In this document: positions 13,117 to 18,312 of the stretch, one piece after another
How positions within the stretch are numbered: position 1 is the first letter of the stretch
Layout of the letters: every line of letters starts with the position of its first letter
NCBI GenBank assembly: GCA_002722525.1
Contig: PBMJ01000018.1
Coordinates: forward strand, 26,614 to 44,925
DNA: 18,312 nucleotides
Direction of reading: 5' to 3'
Origin: Acidimicrobiaceae bacterium
GTDB taxonomy: Bacteria; Actinomycetota; Acidimicrobiia; Acidimicrobiales; UBA8592
The notes under the pieces: generated by a model
Told to the model about the DNA's origin: nothing
The model's database searches: none
What the model saw: only the letters and a program-made list of their open reading frames with translations
Translations under genes and position numbers: made by a program

Positions 13117-14733
13117 TGCTGCTGCTTTCCCCGCAATAAACCCAAACGTCATAGCTGGCCCAATTGTCCCGCCTGCTCCTCCATAAACCATTCCGGTTGG
13201 AGCCGCCATTGCATTCCCTGCGGCAAATAAACCCGGTATCACCCCCCCTTCAATTGAAAGCACCCGACCAGATACATCGGTTTTGGGCCCTCCGTTGGTT
13301 CCAAGGGAACCGCTTTCTATCTTGATCGCATAGAAAGGCGGACTGTCTAAAGGTTGGAGTGTTGCTTCAACTCCAGAAATGCTTTGATCGCCGTTAAAAG
13401 TATCGTATGCGCTCACCCCTCGGTGGAAATCAGGATCCTCTCCTACAGACGCATACTCATTAAACCGTTTTACGGTCTCATCGAGAGATCCCGTAGGAAC
13501 GTCGATAACTTCCGCAAGGCCCTGGATAGTTTCTGAGGTGTGCATCCAATCAGGAATATGTTCTCCTGGCCTACTTCCGGCAATGTCATAGCGAAGCTTG
13601 TAGTGGTGGTCGAAAATAAGCCAGCAGGGAATGTTTTGATATTCAAATTTTTGAGGATCGAAGCTGTGGAATGCCCCGCCCATAGCATTATAGTTTCCAG
13701 CTTCATTGGTAAACCGAACCCCATCACGGTTCACCATGAGCGAATGGGGGCGCGTTCGCTCAGTAATGATGAGCCGAGATGATGGATGACCGAAAAGACT
13801 TTCCCCCGGAATTTTTGTAACAGGAACCCACCAAGCGTTTCGCATATTTCCAAGTCGAGCTCCCGCTTCCATAGCCATTTCTAGGCCATCACCAGTGTTT
13901 TCGGGATTTCCTACTGGTGCTGTCATGGGGCCACGAAGGAATGTTTTAACGAGTTCAGAATTCCATTCAAAACCTCCAGTAGCGATGATGACGCCTTTCC
14001 TAGCTATAATCTCTTTTTTGGAATCTCCAGACTTGATAGAAACACCGCAGACCCCATTTCCATCTTTCAGAAGTCGAAGCGCGCGCGACTCAGTCTGTGG
14101 CTGTATCCCTCGATCCAGAACTCCTTTGAGTAAGGCAGCCACGAGTGCTAGGCCCATCCCACTTTCATTGCGTTCAGTTCGAGCGCTCATGACTTCGCGT
14201 GAGGGTGGAGTAGTTGCACCTCCCAGTGGTGTTTCTGTAATCATGACAGGGCTTCTCATTCCGTCATTTCTGATTTTTTTAGCCCATTCCCCAAGTTCTG
14301 AGAGAGGAAATAAAGCATTATCTAGCGATCTCCCTCCACTTGGCAGGCCACCGGGATGCTCGGGATGATAATCAGAATAACCCTCAACTATGTGAAAAGA
14401 ACAAGGGGTGTCTTTTTCAACCCATTCCAACATCTCTGGCCCTCGATCAACAAAAGTAGCGGCCATATCTGAATCTATTTGCCCAAGAGAAAGAGACTCT
14501 AGGTAGCTCAGTGCCATTTCTCTGGAGTCTTCAATCTCATGTTCATGTTGGTGATGATTGTTAGGCATCCAAATGACACCACCACTCATTGCTGTAGTGC
14601 CTCCAAGGAAAGCTGATTTTTCAAAAATTCCGACCGATGCTCCACTATCTGAAGCAGCGAGAGCAGCCGTTAGTCCTGCAGCTCCAGAACCAAGAACTAC
14701 AACATCAAACTCACTAGTAGATTCTTCTGCCAC
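13108..14733 (-). CDS. FAD-dependent 3-ketosteroid Delta1-dehydrogenase-like oxidoreductase
   Basis: The 541-residue flavoprotein starts with a Rossmann motif VVVLGSGAAGLTAALAA (11-27; Glu38 to bind ribose) and belongs to the FAD_binding_2/KstD group. The C-terminus GLFAAGNAMAAPTG, VYGGAGGTIGPAMTFGF is close to KstD. Tyr517 and Gly521 have the same separation as active-site Tyr487 and Gly491 of Rhodococcus KstD1. VNRDGVRFTNEAGNY may supply another expected tyrosine. KstD desaturates ring A of 3-ketosteroids. Substrates of distant homologues vary, and HHQHEHE at 60-66 is a divergent insertion. The start is GTG (14731-14733) with GGAAAGG about 5 bases upstream. The gene stands alone, convergent with smpB (9-bp overlap) and divergent from ssrA. 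Confidence 0.84.
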   Translation of the reverse strand: MAEESTSEFDVVVLGSGAAGLTAALAASDSGASVGIFEKSAFLGGTTAMSGGVIWMPNNHHQHEHEIEDSREMALSYLESLSLGQIDSDMAATFVDRGPEMLEWVEKDTPCSFHIVEGYSDYHPEHPGGLPSGGRSLDNALFPLSELGEWAKKIRNDGMRSPVMITETPLGGATTPPSREVMSARTERNESGMGLALVAALLKGVLDRGIQPQTESRALRLLKDGNGVCGVSIKSGDSKKEIIARKGVIIATGGFEWNSELVKTFLRGPMTAPVGNPENTGDGLEMAMEAGARLGNMRNAWWVPVTKIPGESLFGHPSSRLIITERTRPHSLMVNRDGVRFTNEAGNYNAMGGAFHSFDPQKFEYQNIPCWLIFDHHYKLRYDIAGSRPGEHIPDWMHTSETIQGLAEVIDVPTGSLDETVKRFNEYASVGEDPDFHRGVSAYDTFNGDQSISGVEATLQPLDSPPFYAIKIESGSLGTNGGPKTDVSGRVLSIEGGVIPGLFAAGNAMAAPTGMVYGGAGGTIGPAMTFGFIAGKAAASR

Positions 14734-14797
14734 ATCTGCCTTTCCAACATAGATGGGAGTTACCGATACAATCCGATACGATTAGCCTTTGAAGCTA

Positions 14798-14813
14798 TTT
14801 GCACTAGTGCAAA
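14798..14813. promoter_or_regulatory. Perfect 16-bp palindrome between the KstD-like gene and ssrA
   Basis: TTTGCACTAGTGCAAA reads identically on both strands. It lies 64 bp upstream of the KstD-like GTG and 27 bp before the mature ssrA 5' end. Perfect symmetry and position suggest the operator of a dimeric regulator, perhaps TetR-like, for the flavoprotein gene. The embedded TTGCAC could also serve as a -35 element for ssrA. It does not match the KstR consensus as I recall it. No regulator gene lies next to it. Confidence 0.55.
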
Positions 14814-14840
14814 CATAGTTTCAACAATGTTCTTTGACAA

Positions 14841-15228
14841 GGGGCTGATCGGTTTCGACGTAGCGGTTTTTTCGTCGTATCGTGCGACCGGAGTTGCTCA
14901 GACTCCTAAAACGGGGCTTCTAAGACACGGCAATGAACGTGTCGCTCTCGCCGCCTGATTTTTCAGACGTCAGAGAGTCACAGGGACCAGTAATGATTCC
15001 CGGGGCCTGACCACTACAGCCTGGCAACAGAAGTAGTGGTGGACAGCAGGGAAAGACCGCTGACGGCGAGAAAGACCGCTGACTCCGGAGAAAGTACCGG
15101 CGGTGTGGGTCGATAAGATTCACTCTGACCCGACAGTGTGGTGACCGTAAAGCCACGAATCGGGAATGGTCGTATCACGAACGGTGAATCCGAAGCGGAC
15201 GGGGGTTCGATTCCCCCCAGCTCCACCA
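14841..15228 (+). ncRNA. ssrA: Transfer-messenger RNA (tmRNA, one-piece)
   Basis: The 5' end GGGGCTGATCGGTTTCGACG is the universal tmRNA opening. The 3' end has the T arm GGGGG-TTCGATT-CCCCC, acceptor strand CAGCTCC and encoded ACCA (to 15228). The 5' GGGGCTG pairs with CAGCTCC, with one G-U pair. About 388 bases fits a one-piece tmRNA; pseudoknot regions fill 14960-15200. It rescues stalled ribosomes with SmpB, encoded at 12640. A tag-reading frame is found at 14929-14958. No strong promoter is visible, and the mature 5' end would be made by RNase P. Minus-strand frames across this gene are not proteins. Confidence 0.97.
14929..14958 (+). other. tmRNA proteolysis-tag reading frame
   Basis: GGC AAT GAA CGT GTC GCT CTC GCC GCC TGA encodes GNERVALAA and a stop. 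After the alanine carried by tmRNA itself the added tag would be A-GNERVALAA. The VALAA ending is the usual ClpXP recognition tail, which fixes the frame and stop. The resume codon is inferred as GGC; the frame stays open upstream, so CAC or AGA just before it cannot be excluded from sequence alone. Confidence 0.75.
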
Positions 15229-15295
15229 TGTCAAACGAGCAATCTCGCCGGCAGGCGCAATTGCCTATTTAACACCAAAAGTCCTAGAATGTGGC

Positions 15296-16570
15296 GTGGT
15301 AAATATTGAAGCACCTTCACCGAACATTATCTTCAGCGAGTTCTGGGTTCGTGAACAAAGTGAAATCGAAAAAGATCTAGCTTGGTATAGGTCGAACGCA
15401 CCTGTCACCTTCGTCCAAGAACCCATAATGCCTTCTGAATCCCCTATCCCTCAAGGAGCAGGAACTTGGATTTTGTCACGCCATGCAGAAATTCTAGAAG
15501 CATCGAGAAATCCAGAAATCTTCAGTTCTGCCCAAGGCATAACTATCCTAGACAGCCCTCCTGAGTTCAATGAGTATTTTCAGTCAATGATTGCCATGGA
15601 TGACCCTCGGCATGCTCGCCTTCGTAGGATAGTTTCTGCAGGGTTCACTCCACGAATGCTTCAAAAACTTGAGGATTCTGTCCAGCAGGTAGCTGCAGAC
15701 ATAGTTGATAACGTCTGCGAGCAAGGTGAGATTGACTTTGTGGTTGATGTCGCTGCGGCCCTTCCGCTCAAAATAGTTTGCGACCTGATGGGGGTTCCAG
15801 AATCCCACTATCAAGAGGTTTTTGATTGCTCAAACGTTATTCTGGGCGCCGGCGACCCTGAGTATCTTCCTGCTGATGGCGATATCTTATCGGCGATCTT
15901 TAACGCCGGATTGATACTGCAAGGGATTATGGAGGAAGTCGCTGAATCCAAACAAGGAATGAATAGTGATGACCTTACGACCGCACTCGTTAATGCTGAA
16001 CTAGAAGACGACAAACTCACGTCTGCTGACCTTGCGAGCTTCTTTATCCTCCTTGTTGTTGCCGGTAATGAAACCACCCGAAACGCTATTGGGTGGGGTT
16101 TGAAGTATCTCACTGATAATCCTGACCAGAGGCAGATCTGGGTAAATGATTTTGAAAAGGTCGCTCCTACCGCAGTTGAAGAGATTGTGCGGTTAGCGAG
16201 TCCAGTTACCTATATGAGAAGAACAGCTACGACCGACACCATCCTCGGAGGACAAGAAATCAAAGAAGGTGACAAGGTCTGCATGTTCTACTTATCTGCG
16301 AACCGCGATGAAGATATTTTCGAAGACCCCTACCGATTCGACGTGCTTCGGCAACCCAACAACCATGTAGGTTTCGGTGGGCCGGGCCCACATTTCTGCC
16401 TGGGAGCCCACCTTGCACGCCGAGAAATAACTGTGATGTTTCGAGAGCTCTTCCATAGGCTCCCCGATATTCAAGCGTCAGGTGAACCTGACGTTCTTGC
16501 AGCGAGTTTCATTCATGGTGTGAAGCATTTACCAGCAACATTTTCACCCGTAGCAAAAAATAACCGCTAG
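15296..16570 (+). CDS. Cytochrome P450, CYP125-like (sterol/terpenoid hydroxylase candidate)
   Basis: This 424-residue soluble P450 has the I-helix AGNETTRNAI (from A256) for oxygen activation, the K-helix ExxR (Glu296-Arg299) in EEIVRLASPVTYMRR, and the haem loop VGFGGPGPHFCLGAHLAR with Cys368 as thiolate ligand. The haem loop has one extra residue between Phe and Gly compared with the usual FGxGxHxC. CYP125-type enzymes, as I recall, share this, along with a C-terminal sequence like HGVKH. Those enzymes hydroxylate the sterol side chain; branched alkanes or terpenoids are alternatives. It needs ferredoxin and reductase partners, which are not in the window. The start is GTG (15296), with no better in-frame codon or clear ribosome-binding site. 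The kinase gene follows after 18 bp. Confidence 0.9.
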   Translation: MVNIEAPSPNIIFSEFWVREQSEIEKDLAWYRSNAPVTFVQEPIMPSESPIPQGAGTWILSRHAEILEASRNPEIFSSAQGITILDSPPEFNEYFQSMIAMDDPRHARLRRIVSAGFTPRMLQKLEDSVQQVAADIVDNVCEQGEIDFVVDVAAALPLKIVCDLMGVPESHYQEVFDCSNVILGAGDPEYLPADGDILSAIFNAGLILQGIMEEVAESKQGMNSDDLTTALVNAELEDDKLTSADLASFFILLVVAGNETTRNAIGWGLKYLTDNPDQRQIWVNDFEKVAPTAVEEIVRLASPVTYMRRTATTDTILGGQEIKEGDKVCMFYLSANRDEDIFEDPYRFDVLRQPNNHVGFGGPGPHFCLGAHLARREITVMFRELFHRLPDIQASGEPDVLAASFIHGVKHLPATFSPVAKNNR

Positions 16571-16588
16571 CAACAACGGAGAGTGTCT

Positions 16589-17665
16589 ATGTCACCAATC
16601 ATCCCTAAGAATTTTGACGAAGTAACTACTGAATGGCTAAGCGATGTGTTGTCTTCTGATATTACAGCAATCTCTTCAGAAAGAATCGGAGAAGGAATCG
16701 GCCTAATGGGAGACATCCACCGAGTTGAGCTGACCCACAAAAGCGACACAGACGGGAAGCCCAGCTCAGTTGTCGTCAAACTGCCGTCCACGTTCGAAGA
16801 GAACCGTCAGCAAGGAGTAGCGCTCGGAATGTTCGAAGCAGAAGTACGGTTCTATGCTGAATTAGGTGAGAAAACAGGTACTGGCTTGCCGAAAATATAC
16901 TTTTCTAAAATCCAGTCAGGAACAGCTGACTTTGTCATAGTTATGGAAGACCTTTCTGATCTGACCATGGTAGATCAAAGTGCTGGGATGTCCTTTGAAC
17001 AGGCCCTAGCAGCAGTGAAGGTTCTTGCAAATATTCATGCCGTGTGGTGGGGAAAGGTCAGAACCGAAGAGTTGGAGTGGATTCCTTCAATGGTGGGGCC
17101 GCGCATAGAGTACGTTGATCAAGTACTGCCTCAGATCTATCCGGTCTTCGCTGAAGCGTTCGCTTCTACTCTTCCTGAAGGAGGAGCTGAGTTGACTGAA
17201 CAATTCAGTCGATCGTATTTGTCGCTTAACAGGCAACTGGCCGAACGAGCTCCTTGGACTCTCGCCCATCAAGATTATCGTGTCGAGAATATGCTTTTTG
17301 GCGATGTTAACAGAGATCAGGTGGCGGTCATAGATTGGCAGGGAATAGGCAGAGGACCAGGAGCGTATGATCTCGCTTACCTTCTTGGAGGATCAATGGA
17401 TACGGATCTTAGACGTGCACATGAGAGAGAGCTTGTGGCCGCCTATCAAGACCGCCTCGCAGATAATGGAGTTGAGGACTATTCAATTGAAAGCGCATGG
17501 GAGGATTATGGGTTCGCTCATCTTCTTGGGGGACTCGCTACATCTATTTTCGCTGGAGGAACTTTAGATCTCAGCAATGAGCGCGGTGTTGAGCTAATAG
17601 CACTGATGGCCAATCGGCATGTTACAGCAGCCTTAGATCATGGTGGATTTTCCCAAATTCTATAA
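16589..17665 (+). CDS. APH-fold small-molecule phosphotransferase (ecdysteroid-kinase/aminoglycoside-phosphotransferase-like)
   Basis: The 358-residue protein has a kinase-like fold. Its N-lobe has VVVKLPST (ATP-binding lysine) and MFEAEVRFYAEL; VIVMEDLSD marks the hinge. The catalytic loop is HQDYRVEN with His227, Asp229 and Asn234 (HxDxxxxN), and the metal-binding motif is IDWQGIGRGPGAYDLAYLL with Asp249. This places it in the APH/CHK-like group that phosphorylates hydroxyls of small molecules; drug resistance is unlikely. As it shares an operon with a P450, it may act on the hydroxylated product. The ATG at 16589 is chosen because GGAG lies 7 bases upstream; a GTG at 16583 is only one base from that site. 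The substrate is unknown. Confidence 0.85.
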   Translation: MSPIIPKNFDEVTTEWLSDVLSSDITAISSERIGEGIGLMGDIHRVELTHKSDTDGKPSSVVVKLPSTFEENRQQGVALGMFEAEVRFYAELGEKTGTGLPKIYFSKIQSGTADFVIVMEDLSDLTMVDQSAGMSFEQALAAVKVLANIHAVWWGKVRTEELEWIPSMVGPRIEYVDQVLPQIYPVFAEAFASTLPEGGAELTEQFSRSYLSLNRQLAERAPWTLAHQDYRVENMLFGDVNRDQVAVIDWQGIGRGPGAYDLAYLLGGSMDTDLRRAHERELVAAYQDRLADNGVEDYSIESAWEDYGFAHLLGGLATSIFAGGTLDLSNERGVELIALMANRHVTAALDHGGFSQIL

Positions 17666-17721
17666 GTTAAGAATTATTTGACACCTAGTGCCGAGAGTGG
17701 AGGGTGATAGGCCGGGAGGAA

Positions 17722-18312
17722 TCAGCCTGAGCAAACTTTTGAAAAATCTGAAGTAGCCCATGTCCACATAACACCACTCAACATCACCTTATATTTATCC
17801 GTATACAACATGTCGAATTCAAAACCACCCCCTGCGTTACGAAGGACATGACCAACATTCTCTTCAAAATCTTCCCGTATAGGTTCAAGTAATGCTCCGC
17901 CAGGAATAACAATATCAGTTAACGCCTCATCCATATCAAGTGGTTCAGTCTGGGTACCGAAGTAAGTGCTGTTATCACCAGATGGGAAATCGACTAGGAA
18001 ACTCTCTGCAAAGTTCACTTCAGCTGGGAAGGGTTGCAGCCATTCATTGTTTTCTGAGTAAACGTTTTCTATCTCCCAACCAATGTAGACAGCACCCTCA
18101 CCTCTGTCTGTAAACAACACTCTCACAGGGCCCCAGTTGATGCCTCCGATATTTCCTACACATCCATATTCGTATTGGATTTCATTATCTGGTGTTCCAA
18201 GACCAGATATTAGAATGGCGAGCGTTTCTTCATATGGCGTATCGGGTGAAACTCCGCATAAGTCTTCTCCGACAGTAAGGTCGCAGATCGCAGCATAACT
18301 TGTCGGAAGACC
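17722..18312 (-). CDS. Unknown, probably exported protein (3' part; N-terminus beyond the window)
   Basis: On the minus strand the frame is open from the window edge to a TGA at 17722-17724, giving 196 residues of a longer protein. A GTG at 18124-18126 is an internal valine, because the sequence upstream continues in the same style. I do not recognise a family with confidence. Segments such as ETLAILISGLGTPD, GGINWGPVRVLFTDRG and VYIGWEIENV recall extracytoplasmic actinobacterial proteins that carry repeats with a G-x-P-D turn and W-G-x-L-x-V-L-F-T-D strand. The four cysteines (in AICDL, DLCGV, YGCVG and the C-terminal KVCSG) suggest disulfides and an extracellular location. The protein is acidic and rich in aromatic residues. 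It converges with the kinase gene across a 56-bp gap lacking a clear terminator. Confidence 0.7.
   Translation of the reverse strand, partial: GLPTSYAAICDLTVGEDLCGVSPDTPYEETLAILISGLGTPDNEIQYEYGCVGNIGGINWGPVRVLFTDRGEGAVYIGWEIENVYSENNEWLQPFPAEVNFAESFLVDFPSGDNSTYFGTQTEPLDMDEALTDIVIPGGALLEPIREDFEENVGHVLRNAGGGFEFDMLYTDKYKVMLSGVMWTWATSDFSKVCSG

Noticed and set aside
14920..15229. Two minus-strand open frames (14920-15156 and 15014-15229), one beginning MVELGGIEPPSA
   Set aside because: They lie wholly across the tmRNA gene. Such frames are classic spurious translations of ssrA or tRNA 3' ends.
15255..15277. AGGC...GCCT hairpin after ssrA followed by TATTT as a terminator
   Set aside because: The stem is only four to five pairs and the T-run is interrupted; not enough support.
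16589..17665. Aminoglycoside-resistance gene
   Set aside because: The APH fold is shared by many small-molecule kinases; the P450 partner and the absence of mobile elements argue against drug resistance.
18124..18126. GTG as the start of a 134-residue gene
   Set aside because: The same frame stays open to the window edge with similar composition and cysteine-bearing segments, so the gene very probably starts outside the window.
1..18312. CRISPR arrays, insertion sequences, prophage or toxin-antitoxin modules
   Set aside because: No regularly spaced repeats, transposase, integrase or toxin-like motifs were found in the visible sequence on either strand.

Overview
The window reads as chromosomal DNA of a moderately AT-rich actinobacterium, most plausibly an uncultured (perhaps marine) member of the Acidimicrobiia. 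The main support is one gene block. On the minus strand run a JAMM peptidase (Mec type), an O-phosphoserine-type CysM, MurI, a metallo-beta-lactamase-fold protein, RNase PH and RdgB. This is nearly the order I recall for Mycobacterium tuberculosis Rv1334-Rv1341. An actinobacterial-type ClpP1, MenD (menaquinone), and CYP125-like and KstD-like genes fit the same picture. The taxonomic call is inference; no 16S rRNA or other formal marker is present.

Layout, left to right. (1) 1-527: the 5' part of menD on the minus strand. (2) 629-3256, plus strand: a D-2-hydroxyacid/D-2-hydroxyglutarate dehydrogenase-type flavoprotein, then rpe, translationally coupled to a small putative lipoprotein. (3) 3275-4100, minus strand: clpP and tRNA-Leu(UAG). 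(4) 4175-8147: an NAD-salvage locus. The minus-strand operon pncB-pncA-nrtR has overlapping stop and start codons and is divergent from a major facilitator transporter. The 110-bp gap between them holds a perfect 33-bp palindrome. (5) 8167-12536, minus strand: mec, cysM, murI, MBL, rph, rdgB. (6) 12640-15228: smpB and ssrA (tmRNA), both plus strand, separated by an opposite-facing KstD-like flavoprotein. (7) 15296-17665: a CYP125-like cytochrome P450 and an APH/ecdysteroid-kinase-like phosphotransferase in one apparent operon. (8) 17722-18312: the 3' part of a cysteine-containing, probably exported protein of unknown function that runs off the window.

How the genes fit together. The NAD-salvage locus is the clearest self-contained unit. 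PncA would deamidate nicotinamide, PncB would convert nicotinate to nicotinate mononucleotide, and the NrtR-type Nudix/winged-helix protein would repress both transcription units through the shared palindrome. By this arrangement the MFS protein is a candidate niacin-related transporter. Mec and CysM belong to the protein-thiocarboxylate cysteine pathway known from mycobacteria, but the sulfur-carrier gene cysO is missing from between them. SmpB and tmRNA perform trans-translation, with an encoded tag ending in ALAA. The P450 and KstD-like enzyme suggest sterol or terpenoid oxidation, although they are not in one operon.

No insertion sequence, CRISPR array, prophage or classical defence system was seen. 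There is no gene-free stretch longer than 300 bases.
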